Source: an uncultured Merdimonas sp.
GTDB taxonomy: Bacteria; Bacillota; Clostridia; Lachnospirales; Lachnospiraceae
Assembly (NCBI GenBank): GCA_944378225.1
Contig: CALWGE010000001.1
Coordinates: 62,001 to 126,000, forward strand
Direction: 5' to 3'
Length of the DNA: 64,000 bases
The notes beneath the pieces were generated by a model. It did not search any database. It saw only the letters and a program-made list of their open reading frames with translations, and was not told where the DNA came from. The position numbers and the translations under genes are program-made. Below, one piece after another: positions 1 through 7,089 of the stretch (position 1 is the first letter of the stretch; each line of letters begins with the position of its first letter).

Positions 1-11
1 TTGTAGCCCTG
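1..11 (+). tRNA. 3' end of tRNA-Gln (cut by window start)
   Basis: The first bases are the end of a T-arm 3' strand, the acceptor 3' strand TAGCCCT and discriminator G. They match the 3' end of the better preserved tRNA copy at 24268-24315, whose anticodon is CTG. The 5' part of this gene lies outside the window, so integrity cannot be judged. By analogy with other tRNA-targeting integrases this should be the intact gene, with the mobile element to its right. Confidence 0.7.
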
Positions 12-20
12 CTTGAGACG

Positions 21-50
21 CTCCGGTGAAGATTCACCGGAGCTTTTTCT
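21..50 (+). terminator. Intrinsic terminator after tRNA-Gln
   Basis: A 9-bp perfect stem (CTCCGGTGA at 21-29 pairs with TCACCGGAG at 34-42) with a 4-nt loop is followed by CTTTTTCT. It would end the tRNA transcript. The same hairpin recurs at 24325-24353. Confidence 0.85.
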
Positions 51-324
51 ATGCCTGAAAAGCCCGTATTTACGGGCTTTCTGCGTATTTTGGAAATTAT
101 TTACTTGAAGAGCGGTTTAAAGAGCGCAAGTGGGATTTCCGGTTTTTTGCGTGAAAAAGAGGGAAATTTGGAGCGGATAGGTCAATTCATAGGTCAATTT
201 AAAATCGGAGTTTTGCCTGTATTTATGGGGCTTGCAGCGATCTGAGCGTCAAAAAATGTCATGATTTAAGGATATAATAGGAATATGTCCAGAAATAAGA
301 GCAGAAGAGGAAGGAGAAAGAGCT
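51..324. other. Non-coding left end of the island
   Basis: No convincing gene is present. A small open frame at 51-245 has no ribosome binding site and no recognisable family. A second hairpin (59-68 with 71-80, stem AAAGCCCGTA) follows the tRNA terminator, and the tandem ATAGGTCAA motif lies at 177-197. The strong AGGAAGGAG site near 309 belongs to the next gene. Confidence 0.6.
177..197 (+). repeat. Tandem 9-bp motif inside left end (integrase arm-site candidate)
   Basis: ATAGGTCAA occurs at 177-185 and again at 189-197, a 12-bp period, followed by TTT. The same doublet in the same orientation occurs at 24190-24210 inside the right end. Position near both ends and the spacing suggest arm-type binding sites for the tyrosine integrase. 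That role is inference. Confidence 0.5.
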
Positions 325-1233
325 ATGCGGGAATGGATACCATCGAAAGCAGTAAGAGAGTATATGGAGAAAAGAGGAAAGGTCTTGTCGGATTTCGACA
401 AGGCAGCTCTGGCCTGGCATCATCCGGATATGCGGTTCCGGGAAAGAACAGAGACACTGAAAAAGATTATGGAGACTACTCAGGATAGGGAGCTGGTCGG
501 GCAGATTCAGGAACGTCTTGCGTATGACAGAAAATGCCTGGGAGTCTTCTTTGAAAAGAGGGAAGGCATGGTGTTTGCTTTCTGCGCGTATTCGGAGGAA
601 GATCGGGAGTGGGAGTCTTATGGCTATTATGCATCGGGAGAACTTGCGTATGATTACGGAAAAAAATCCGGCGGCAGGTTTCATTTGGAAAAATATCAGC
701 TCGTCCAGGGATCGGAAGATACAAAGGAGGCAGGCATCGATATAAAGGAGTCTCCAATGGCGAGTGCTTTGTATTATGATGAAAAGGGCGAACTGGATAC
801 TTATTTCAGCAATGAGGCTGAATGGACAGGAAAGCTGGAAGAGGACGCTCCTGGACGCTTCGAGAACAGCTATGTAGATATTCTTTATCCGTTCCGGAGA
901 GGCGATTTGGTGCGGAGGACAGGCAGTACTGAGGTGGGAGTCGCTGAAATAGAAAGGGATGATACAGAATATGAAAAAAATCGCGCAAAATGGGCCAGGA
1001 GACGTGAAATGGGCTGCTGTAATGAATATGATGAAACGTATATTGTCATCGAGTATATGGACGCACAGGGCAGATTCTCGCATACACATGTACCTGCAGC
1101 TGAGGTAGAGTATGCGGAGCTGGATGAAAATGACCCGAAAGGAGAGGCCCTGCAGCATGCCAGCTGGCTTTTGAAGGGTGAGGGCAGTATTGACGCATTT
1201 CAGATGGTGTGTGAGCGGCTTGCGGCGAAATAG
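325..1233 (+). CDS. Conserved hypothetical protein of mobile elements, 302 aa
   Basis: The start is supported by a strong upstream AGGAAGGAG sequence. The product is a soluble, highly charged protein with no signal peptide or membrane segment. The N-terminal 55 residues are helical and basic/acidic (begins MREWIPSKAVREYM). The central part contains aromatic-rich strands (YGYYASGELAYDYG) and the C-terminus an acidic segment. I do not recognise a characterised domain. It is the first gene inside the left end of the island and appears to be transcribed alone, followed by a small gene relic. A role in the mobile element rather than the host is inferred from position only. Confidence 0.7.
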   Translation: MREWIPSKAVREYMEKRGKVLSDFDKAALAWHHPDMRFRERTETLKKIMETTQDRELVGQIQERLAYDRKCLGVFFEKREGMVFAFCAYSEEDREWESYGYYASGELAYDYGKKSGGRFHLEKYQLVQGSEDTKEAGIDIKESPMASALYYDEKGELDTYFSNEAEWTGKLEEDAPGRFENSYVDILYPFRRGDLVRRTGSTEVGVAEIERDDTEYEKNRAKWARRREMGCCNEYDETYIVIEYMDAQGRFSHTHVPAAEVEYAELDENDPKGEALQHASWLLKGEGSIDAFQMVCERLAAK

Positions 1234-1246
1234 AGGGTATATAAGG

Positions 1247-1359
1247 ATGAGCGCAGGTAAAAGAATATTTCAGAAGCAGAGGCTGAATATGAACGGGACG
1301 GACAGCTCCATGACGCAAGGGAGGCGCTGGCTTCTTTAAGGAGGAAGCATTTTGGATAA
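1247..1359 (+). pseudogene. Relic of a small protein gene with a frameshift
   Basis: An ATG at 1247 opens a frame reading MSAGK, but a good coding frame lies in the next phase (1264-1359) and reads ISEAEAEYERDGQLHDAREA followed by a basic tail and TAA. That second frame has no start of its own. A one-base slip in the A-run at 1259-1262 would join them into a protein of about 37 aa. The acidic-helix composition suggests real coding ancestry. The family is not recognised. Confidence 0.4.
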
Positions 1360-1413
1360 TACAGCGTAAAATGTATGTTACTCGCCCAGCGAGTTTTGAA
1401 TTATGAGTATTGA

Positions 1414-1445
1414 GGAAAGCAGTCTGTGAAAATAGGCTGCTTTCC
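1414..1445 (+). terminator. Hairpin, possible terminator
   Basis: A perfect 9-bp stem GGAAAGCAG (1414-1422) pairs with CTGCTTTCC (1437-1445) around a 14-nt loop. No T-tract follows, so termination is uncertain. Confidence 0.35.
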
Positions 1446-1525
1446 TGCGTTCTGTAATTGGAAAATTAATGGGTTGCTCAGAACTATGAAAAATATTGAG
1501 GCAGTATTTTATTCCCGCAGGTATT

Positions 1526-1591
1526 GAGCCAAGCGGACGCGCTTGCCTGTCCATTGGGCGAACGCTGCGAGTGTCAAATATCTCCTGGCTC
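1526..1591. ncRNA. Candidate structured RNA or GC-rich palindromic repeat
   Basis: This G+C-rich stretch in an AT-rich gap folds as a small junction. GAGCCA (1526-1531) pairs with TGGCTC (1586-1591). Inside, AAGCG/CGCTT closes a GACG tetraloop (1531-1544) and GCCT/GGGC (1545-1559) forms a second hairpin. No coding frame crosses it. It lies between convergent genes, so the transcribed strand is unknown. Confidence 0.35.
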
Positions 1592-1608
1592 TGCTGCGTT
1601 AAATATTT

Positions 1609-2646
1609 TCATGTCCTGTCAGCTTGCTGTGTGGTATTTGATTTTAATTTTTTTTGAGAGACTCTTTTTCGTATTTTAAATTTGAAATCCCCCAGAGATA
1701 AATCAGCGAGGGTTTTTTCAATATTTTCATCATATATTTTTTGTTCCAGCTGGATAATATCATCGTAATTTCTTTTTGCTTCATATATAAGTGCCTCAGA
1801 AGATACAATAGTTGGGATAAAAACTCCTTTCATATTTTTACGTGGAGGCTGGGAAAAAACTGACTCATTAAAATGTTTCAGATTTTTTTGAAAGAAGTAT
1901 TTTTTCCCAGCGGAAGTCCAGAAGTTACAGGATAGTAGAAATTGTTTGTAAGGGAATATATTCCATTTCTCTAAAATTGGAGAATATGTGACATTTAAGT
2001 ATTTTTCTAATTGTGTGAATAAAGACATCATTGTTTCTGGAAAGTAATATTCAAGGATATATTTGTAAACAATCTGCAGAAAAGAAGGGTCAAATGAAAG
2101 GTGTAATATGCCCCTTTTGGAAGTATGGTGTTTAAAGATAGCAGTAGATATTTCTTCCGCTACTTTAAGAGATTTTTCACATATTTTTTTCCAGTTATCG
2201 GCATTCTTACCTATAGAATTAAAGAGCCCTATATAGAGAGGAAGCTCTTCGGGGAACATGTTAAGGTTCTCTATTTTTTTATAAGTATTATGAGTAAAAA
2301 GTAAAGTATTCAGTTGATTATAGAAAAGTCGGGATTGAGGAGAGTCTAAAGGCACTCGGCCAGATGAAAATGCCGGGTTTTTAATATGCAGATATTCTAA
2401 ATAGCTGTCGACTTTAGCAATATTATTGCTGATTGTGTTACGCGATGGAAGTTTGGTTTCACCAAAATAGGTTTTTTCATAATCGTATAAAAAAGCATAA
2501 TAATCTTTCATTTTAATTTGTGGCTCAGGTACATGTTTTAGACATTGCTGAAGAAAGAAAAATATATAGATTTCTATTTCTATCTGTAATTCATCTATTT
2601 CTAACTTATCCTTCTCATCCTTTGTTTGAGATTCATCTGTGTTCAT
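1609..2646 (-). CDS. Hypothetical protein, 345 aa
   Basis: The gene is AT-rich and divergent from the helicase gene at 2811, separated by about 160 bp of AT-rich sequence holding a TCAATTC/GAATTGA inverted repeat (near 2705-2740) that could be a shared operator. The product starts with a very acidic, lysine-rich 25 residues, has no signal peptide, and is rich in Phe, Tyr and Lys with mixed helices. The basic C-terminus (KFKIRKRVSQKKLKS) could contact nucleic acid. No family is recognised. Its position next to the helicase-excisionase-integrase block suggests a regulator or accessory factor of that block, which is inference. Confidence 0.6.
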   Translation of the reverse strand: MNTDESQTKDEKDKLEIDELQIEIEIYIFFFLQQCLKHVPEPQIKMKDYYAFLYDYEKTYFGETKLPSRNTISNNIAKVDSYLEYLHIKNPAFSSGRVPLDSPQSRLFYNQLNTLLFTHNTYKKIENLNMFPEELPLYIGLFNSIGKNADNWKKICEKSLKVAEEISTAIFKHHTSKRGILHLSFDPSFLQIVYKYILEYYFPETMMSLFTQLEKYLNVTYSPILEKWNIFPYKQFLLSCNFWTSAGKKYFFQKNLKHFNESVFSQPPRKNMKGVFIPTIVSSEALIYEAKRNYDDIIQLEQKIYDENIEKTLADLSLGDFKFKIRKRVSQKKLKSNTTQQADRT

Positions 2647-2810
2647 ATTAGTTCCCCCTCAAATATAGAATAAATATATATTATAACATATTTGCATAAT
2701 ATATCAATTCAAAAAACAGAAAAATTTAATTGAATTGAAATTTGAGAAAATGATGAGAAAATCGAGATAGATCCGGATCTAACAGAACTAATCAAAAACA
2801 GGAGGAAATG

Positions 2811-4481
2811 ATGAGTAAGAAAGAGTATTTAGATGAGAAAATAGGGAATGAGTATTATTACTGGGGTTCCGGAAAAATTTTTATTGAAGCTCCAACAGGA
2901 AGTGGGAAGAGCACATTCGTTGTAAAAAATTTATTGGACATGTATCAGAAACGGGGGAATAGGCTGCTTATCCTTTGCAATAGGAAGCTGCTCCGTCAGC
3001 AGTACTGGTATGATTTGGAACGGAAATTCGAGCGTTACTCTGAATTTCGCAAGACTGTAGAAGTAAGGACGTATCAGGAGCTGGCTGTACTTCTTAGCAG
3101 GGGCATATCGATGGAAAAAATCTTGTATCCGTATGCGGGGATCTGCTTGGACGAGGCACATTATTTTTACTCAGACGCAGATTTTAATGGATTTGGAACA
3201 CATGTCTTGCTGCAGGAAATCATTCGTTCTGGAATTGAGAAACAGCTGATATTTATGAGTGCGACTTTATGGTGTGTTAAACCTTTGATCGATCAGATTT
3301 TAGAACACTTCCGGGTTCAATATCCAAGAGATCAGGAGGAGGGAGTACGGCAGGAAATATTTATGAAAACTTTAGTATATCGCGTGCAGGAGGAAAAAAT
3401 GTTTGAACATATTCAGTGTCTGAGCGTTCCAGATATAGAGACACTTTGTGGTCAGCTAGGAACGAGTAAAGGAAAAAGTCTGATTTTTATTGATGACAAG
3501 GATGCAGCAGGGAAAATTTCTCAATTATTGCAGACGTGTGGAGTAAAAGCGGGTGAGATTGTGGTACTGAACGCTCAGAATCTGGATGCAACAGAGAATA
3601 CAGAAGTGATAAGCAGTTTGTGCTTAGCGCATAGAATTTTGCCTCGGGTTTTGATCACTACCTCGGTATTGGACAACGGCGTGTCAGTTCATGATCCGGA
3701 GGTTGAGAATCTGGTGATTGTGACAGATTCTAAGGTGAGTTTTCTGCAGATGCTGGGGAGATTGAGGAGTGAAAGCAGCAAAAGCCTGAATATGTACTTC
3801 CTGGAGCGTTCTGCATCTTATTTTGCACGTCGTGAAAGAGAGCTGGGCGAATTGCTTACAATGTTCAAAAAACCGGACAAAACCGCTCTGAGAAATTTAC
3901 AGGTGGGTGTATTGTGTGAGTTTTGGAATTGCAATTCTAAGCTTTCTGAAGCATATCGGAAGATTTTTGTTCCGATACCGCGTGGATTTGACGACATATT
4001 TGGAAGAAAAAGCAGATTTGATACTATAACGAAATCAGAATCTGTTCTTACGGTAAATGCATTTGCAGAAGAAAAAATTGGAGACTTGTATTTGCAGGAA
4101 GCGTTGTTTCATAGTTTAGCTGTGGAAGACCCCAAAAAGGTGATCGATGAGCAGTTAAAATGGATGAACAAGTTACCAGACGAGTTGAAAATGGTAGCTT
4201 CATCATTTGAGGCGGAACAAAAAGAGGAGTTAGTTGCGAGTCTGCTGGAAATCAAACACTTTAATGTTCAGCAGCTGGGAGAAAAAAAGGAGGAATTATC
4301 AAGGAAATTCGGAAAAAATATTTTACGTGACATTGCACCTAAAAATCGCTCTTTTTCGACTGAGAAGCTGGAGAGTATTGTAGAGGAAGTTGGGTTGCGT
4401 CTTGAGAGAGAAGAAGAGGCAAGAAAGCTCTACTTTTCCGTTTATGAAAAAATTGGAAAGGGGGAGGAAGAATGTTACTGA
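2811..4481 (+). CDS. DEAD/DEAH-type SF2 helicase, 556 aa
   Basis: ATP-dependent nucleic acid helicase or translocase. Motif I is APTGSGKS near residues 27-34, motif II is DEAH near residue 114, motif III is SAT (FMSATLW), motif V is TTSVLDNGVS, and motif VI is QMLGRLR with an arginine finger. The C-terminal 200 residues are charged and helical and match no domain I know. Two ATGs are possible at 2808 and 2811. The second sits 5 nt after GGAGG and is preferred. The gene overlaps the next (excisionase-like) gene by 10 nt, and the integrase follows, so the helicase probably serves excision, replication or transfer of the element. The exact role is not known. Confidence 0.85.
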   Translation: MSKKEYLDEKIGNEYYYWGSGKIFIEAPTGSGKSTFVVKNLLDMYQKRGNRLLILCNRKLLRQQYWYDLERKFERYSEFRKTVEVRTYQELAVLLSRGISMEKILYPYAGICLDEAHYFYSDADFNGFGTHVLLQEIIRSGIEKQLIFMSATLWCVKPLIDQILEHFRVQYPRDQEEGVRQEIFMKTLVYRVQEEKMFEHIQCLSVPDIETLCGQLGTSKGKSLIFIDDKDAAGKISQLLQTCGVKAGEIVVLNAQNLDATENTEVISSLCLAHRILPRVLITTSVLDNGVSVHDPEVENLVIVTDSKVSFLQMLGRLRSESSKSLNMYFLERSASYFARRERELGELLTMFKKPDKTALRNLQVGVLCEFWNCNSKLSEAYRKIFVPIPRGFDDIFGRKSRFDTITKSESVLTVNAFAEEKIGDLYLQEALFHSLAVEDPKKVIDEQLKWMNKLPDELKMVASSFEAEQKEELVASLLEIKHFNVQQLGEKKEELSRKFGKNILRDIAPKNRSFSTEKLESIVEEVGLRLEREEEARKLYFSVYEKIGKGEEECY

Positions 4482-4648
4482 CTGTAAAAGATTTACAAGC
4501 GCTACTAAATATCAGCCGGGACCTGGCCTATGGGCTCATGCATGCGCATGGTTTCCCGTCCATGAAGATTGGTGGACGCTATTTTGTATCGCACGATGCG
4601 CTGGAGCGCTGGCTGCAGCGGCAGGAGGGTAAGGAGTTTTTGATCTGA
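4472..4648 (+). CDS. Excisionase-like helix-turn-helix protein, 58 aa
   Basis: Small winged-helix/MerR-like DNA-binding protein of the excisionase type. It reads MLLTVKDLQALLNISRDLAY at the start, followed by a recognition helix and the typical KIGGRYFVS wing and ALERWL helix. It overlaps the helicase stop by 10 nt and lies 60 bp before the integrase, separated by a hairpin. Such proteins direct integrase towards excision, and this order (xis then int) is usual. A second protein of the same fold is encoded at 6201-6413 on the other strand. Confidence 0.8.
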   Translation: MLLTVKDLQALLNISRDLAYGLMHAHGFPSMKIGGRYFVSHDALERWLQRQEGKEFLI

Positions 4649-4664
4649 AATTCATTTTTGATTT

Positions 4665-4692
4665 CCCCAGAGCCTTGTCTCTGGGGAGATTT
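4665..4692 (+). terminator. Hairpin between excisionase and integrase genes
   Basis: CCCCAGAG (4665-4672) pairs perfectly with CTCTGGGG (4679-4686) around a 6-nt loop, followed by AGATTTTT. It could act as a partial terminator that lowers integrase expression relative to the helicase and excisionase. Confidence 0.6.
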
Positions 4693-4708
4693 TTAAGGAG
4701 AATACAAC

Positions 4709-5962
4709 ATGGAGAAAACAAGAAACGCCAAAGGTGAGGGCAGTTTTACGATGAATCCGGATGGAAGTATCACCCATCGGAAATCGGTTGGCTATAAGCC
4801 TAATGGCCGGCGCAAGGTTCTTACGGTGACGGCGGCTACAAAGGCTGCATGCATCCGTGAAATGCGCAAAAAAGAAGATGCCTGGAATAAGAAGCGGGCG
4901 GCTTTACATATTCAGACTAAAAGCACAGTCGTTGAATTATGCCAGAAGCATCTGGACTATCAGGTGGGGAATGAAGAGCTGAAACGGAAATCTATTGACC
5001 GCAGAGAGTGTACCATTACAAATCAGATAGGAAAATATGATATAGGTACTATGCAGATTCAGGCGCTCACTTCGGCTGATGTGGACCGTCATATCCAGGG
5101 TCTGATTCAGGAAGGGAAGCTTTCAGAATCGTCAATTACCAAAGCTCTGGATGTATTAAACGCGGCTTTTGAATGGGCGATACTGCAGGGCGATTTGGAG
5201 AAAAATCCGGCAAAACCGGTTAAGGATAAGTTGATGAAAAAGCTGAAAAAGATGTCAGAGAAAAAAGCCGGGGACGCTGATGTGGCAGTTTTATCTGACG
5301 AAGAAATGGAGGCTTTTGTACATGAGGCTCTGAAAATCAATAGCAAAGGTAAGCGGGTATATCCTGCGGGAGACTATATGCTGCTGTTGCTTTATACGGG
5401 TATGCGCTGTGGAGAGATGATTGCGCTGAGGTGGCGGGACGTAGACTGGGAAAACGGCATACTGACCATAGAGAAGAGTGCGTCTATGGCTAAAAATAGA
5501 GATAAGAAAGGGGAGGAGGACAATAATTATGTGATGCATGAAGATACTACGAAGAATCAGAAGGCGCGTAATATCGAACTGACGGAGGATGCAAAGCGGG
5601 TTTTAAGGAGCCTCTACTGTAGAACTAAGAGTCATCATGCGGATGATTTAGTAACGCCTACATTATCAGGAAAAATGAATACGCCTTCCAATCTGGAACA
5701 TCGCCAGAAGGTTATTTTCAAAAATGCTGGACTTGGAGGTCTGGAAGGGGGACTGCATATTTTTCGGAAAACATTTGCTACACGGATGTATGAAAGCGGA
5801 GCCAGAGTAGAAGAGATAGCGGCTTATATCGGAGATCTGGAATCTACTACCCGAAAGTATTATATCGCAATCCGGAAAAAGATTATTTCCGGGGGAGTGT
5901 CGAAACAAATTGTAAGGCTTCCCGGTACTGGAACTAAGGAAGGAGAGGAGAAAATATCTTAA
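4709..5962 (+). CDS. Tyrosine recombinase/integrase, 417 aa
   Basis: Site-specific recombinase of the phage-integrase family. The N-terminal AP2-like arm-binding region (GEGSFTMNPDGSITHRKSVG) is followed by a SAM-like core-binding domain (about 70-175) and the catalytic domain. Catalytic Arg is in TGMRCGEM (residue 233), the second box is HIFR (His350, Arg353), and the nucleophile is a Tyr in RKYY (384 or 385). The usual LGH box reads IGD. The start follows TTTAAGGAGAATACAAC. This is the only intact integrase in the window, so it is the best candidate for recombining the tRNA-Gln ends, although it lies 4.7 kb inside the left end. Confidence 0.93.
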   Translation: MEKTRNAKGEGSFTMNPDGSITHRKSVGYKPNGRRKVLTVTAATKAACIREMRKKEDAWNKKRAALHIQTKSTVVELCQKHLDYQVGNEELKRKSIDRRECTITNQIGKYDIGTMQIQALTSADVDRHIQGLIQEGKLSESSITKALDVLNAAFEWAILQGDLEKNPAKPVKDKLMKKLKKMSEKKAGDADVAVLSDEEMEAFVHEALKINSKGKRVYPAGDYMLLLLYTGMRCGEMIALRWRDVDWENGILTIEKSASMAKNRDKKGEEDNNYVMHEDTTKNQKARNIELTEDAKRVLRSLYCRTKSHHADDLVTPTLSGKMNTPSNLEHRQKVIFKNAGLGGLEGGLHIFRKTFATRMYESGARVEEIAAYIGDLESTTRKYYIAIRKKIISGGVSKQIVRLPGTGTKEGEEKIS

Positions 5963-6120
5963 AAAGGAATCCGCAGGAGCGGCTTGTTCCTGCGGTAATT
6001 TCTGACAGAATCATCCATGTATTAAATGAAAAGCAGGATTTTCTGCAGATTCTGTTTGGAATCAGCAGTGTTTCAGAAAAGTCAGAGCGATATTGGGATG
6101 ATATAGAAAAAAATAAGTAA
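5938..6120 (+). pseudogene. Orphan coding frame overlapping the integrase 3' end
   Basis: An open frame in another phase runs from a stop at 5935-5937 through the integrase stop to TAA at 6118. It has plausible protein character (for example IIHVLNEKQDFLQILFG) but no ATG, GTG or TTG near its beginning. It may be a separate gene with lost start, or a former C-terminal extension or neighbour of the integrase. A hairpin CCGCAGGA/TCCTGCGG (about 5971-5995) overlaps it. Confidence 0.3.
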
Positions 6121-6140
6121 TTATAATATGGTACTGTATT

Positions 6141-6176
6141 GCCCGGAAGACCCTGTAGATGGCTTTCCGGATTTTA
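6141..6176 (+). terminator. Weak terminator after the integrase block
   Basis: CCGGAA pairs with TTCCGG around a loop of about 16 nt and is followed by ATTTTAT. It would end transcription from the integrase before the convergent HTH gene. Confidence 0.4.
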
Positions 6177-6200
6177 TAAAGGTTTATTTTTTATCTCCAT

Positions 6201-6413
6201 TCAGGATAAACGGTTCTGGGGATATTGAAGACCAGATTGAGTTAATATATATTCCTCTATACTTCTTTTGGGGATTTTCCATACCCTTCCTATGCGGAAA
6301 CATTTAATTTTATTTTCTCTTAACAGTTCGTAAGCAGTATTTTTCCCGATCCCTAATAATTTTTGCATGTCTTCTACAGTTACTAATTCATCATATTCTT
6401 CGAACATAGGCAC
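6201..6413 (-). CDS. Excisionase-family helix-turn-helix protein, 70 aa
   Basis: Small DNA-binding protein of the excisionase/MerR-like HTH_17 type. It reads LVTVEDMQKLLGIGKNTAYE, then a basic recognition region and the wing FRIGRVWKIPKRSIEEYI. It resembles the 58-aa protein at 4472 but is on the opposite strand and convergent with the integrase. Upstream, its promoter region faces the mobilization genes, so it could regulate excision or the mob operon. An AGGAGG-like sequence (CTCCTCC on the plus strand at about 6416-6422) supports the start. Confidence 0.8.
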   Translation of the reverse strand: MPMFEEYDELVTVEDMQKLLGIGKNTAYELLRENKIKCFRIGRVWKIPKRSIEEYILTQSGLQYPQNRLS

Positions 6414-6768
6414 ACTCCTCCTGACGTTATTTATAGAGATGTTAATGCTTTTATAAAATAACGAGATTCATCGAGGAAAAGGAATGGATGAGATAGAGTT
6501 CAATAACACTAGCTGAGATTATTTAATTACAGAAGGTACTAACATAAAAATAAAGATATGATATCTTGCATCTGAAAATTATTTGAAATCAAAAATTGTT
6601 ATGAAATCTATATCAGTTGATTGTAATACATTTTGATACTATACTATTGGACGCTGTGATTTAATCGATGTCAATCAAGATTAAATCACAGCGTCCAATA
6701 GATTTAATGATTTAGTTTCAAAGTAAAATCAATTCTTTTTAAGTTATATATGTGGAGGTATATACACT
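6414..6768. other. AT-rich intergenic region before mob genes
   Basis: About 355 bp without a gene. It carries the divergent upstream regions of the HTH gene and the mob operon and the 22-bp inverted repeat at 6645-6700, and is otherwise featureless AT-rich DNA. Confidence 0.6.
6645..6700. repeat. Perfect 22-bp inverted repeat, candidate oriT or operator
   Basis: The arm at 6645-6666 (TATTGGACGCTGTGATTTAA plus TC) pairs without mismatch with 6679-6700 around a 12-nt loop. There is no T-tract, so it is not an obvious terminator. It lies 70 bp before a MobC-like gene and its relaxase partner, the usual place for an origin of transfer. An operator for the ribbon-helix-helix protein is the alternative. 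Confidence 0.55.
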
Positions 6769-7089
6769 ATGTCTAATATTAGATTGAACTCTCAAAAATT
6801 AAAATCTGAGACTCTATCTGTCAGGTGTTCGGCAAATGAAAAGAAAGAATTAGAAAAAAGAGCCGGGAAAAATAATCAGACAGTAAGCGCCTATCTTCTG
6901 GAAAAAGGTTTGGAAAAGAGAAAGTATACACGAACAGCCAAGGTGAAAAAGAAAACAGAGCAACTGGTAAGGGGAACAGAAATTGCGAAATGTCTGAAAC
7001 TAAATTTGAAGCTGAATTATGCCGATCAGGATTCATATGACTTGCTGGAGGAATTGGAAGGAATTTTGAGAACACTATGGGATTGTTAA
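6769..7089 (+). CDS. MobC-like relaxosome accessory protein, 106 aa
   Basis: Small basic protein with an N-terminal ribbon-helix-helix (LSVRCSANEKKELEKRAG) followed by NNQTVSAYLLEKGL, typical of plasmid mobilization MobC proteins that bind oriT and help the relaxase melt DNA. The start follows TGGAGG with a slightly long spacer. The gene overlaps the relaxase by 13 nt, so the two are translationally coupled. The perfect inverted repeat just upstream is a likely target. Confidence 0.75.
   Translation: MSNIRLNSQKLKSETLSVRCSANEKKELEKRAGKNNQTVSAYLLEKGLEKRKYTRTAKVKKKTEQLVRGTEIAKCLKLNLKLNYADQDSYDLLEELEGILRTLWDC

Larger units (their letters stand above)
1..50 (+). repeat. Left direct repeat / attachment site (attL candidate)
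   Basis: Bases 1-50 are nearly identical to 24305-24354: tRNA 3' end, short linker, and a terminator hairpin with stem CTCCGGTGA. Differences are confined to a few linker bases and the T-tract. The two copies bracket about 24.3 kb of mobile-element genes, so they are read as the two ends of an island integrated at a tRNA-Gln gene. The true crossover core is probably the shorter tRNA 3' segment. Confidence 0.75.

Noticed and set aside
51..245. 64-codon frame at the left end
   Set aside because: No ribosome site, and it crosses the hairpin and the tandem motif.
259..1158. 299-codon minus-strand frame
   Set aside because: Antisense to the 302-aa gene that has a good ribosome site; composition is typical of a shadow frame.
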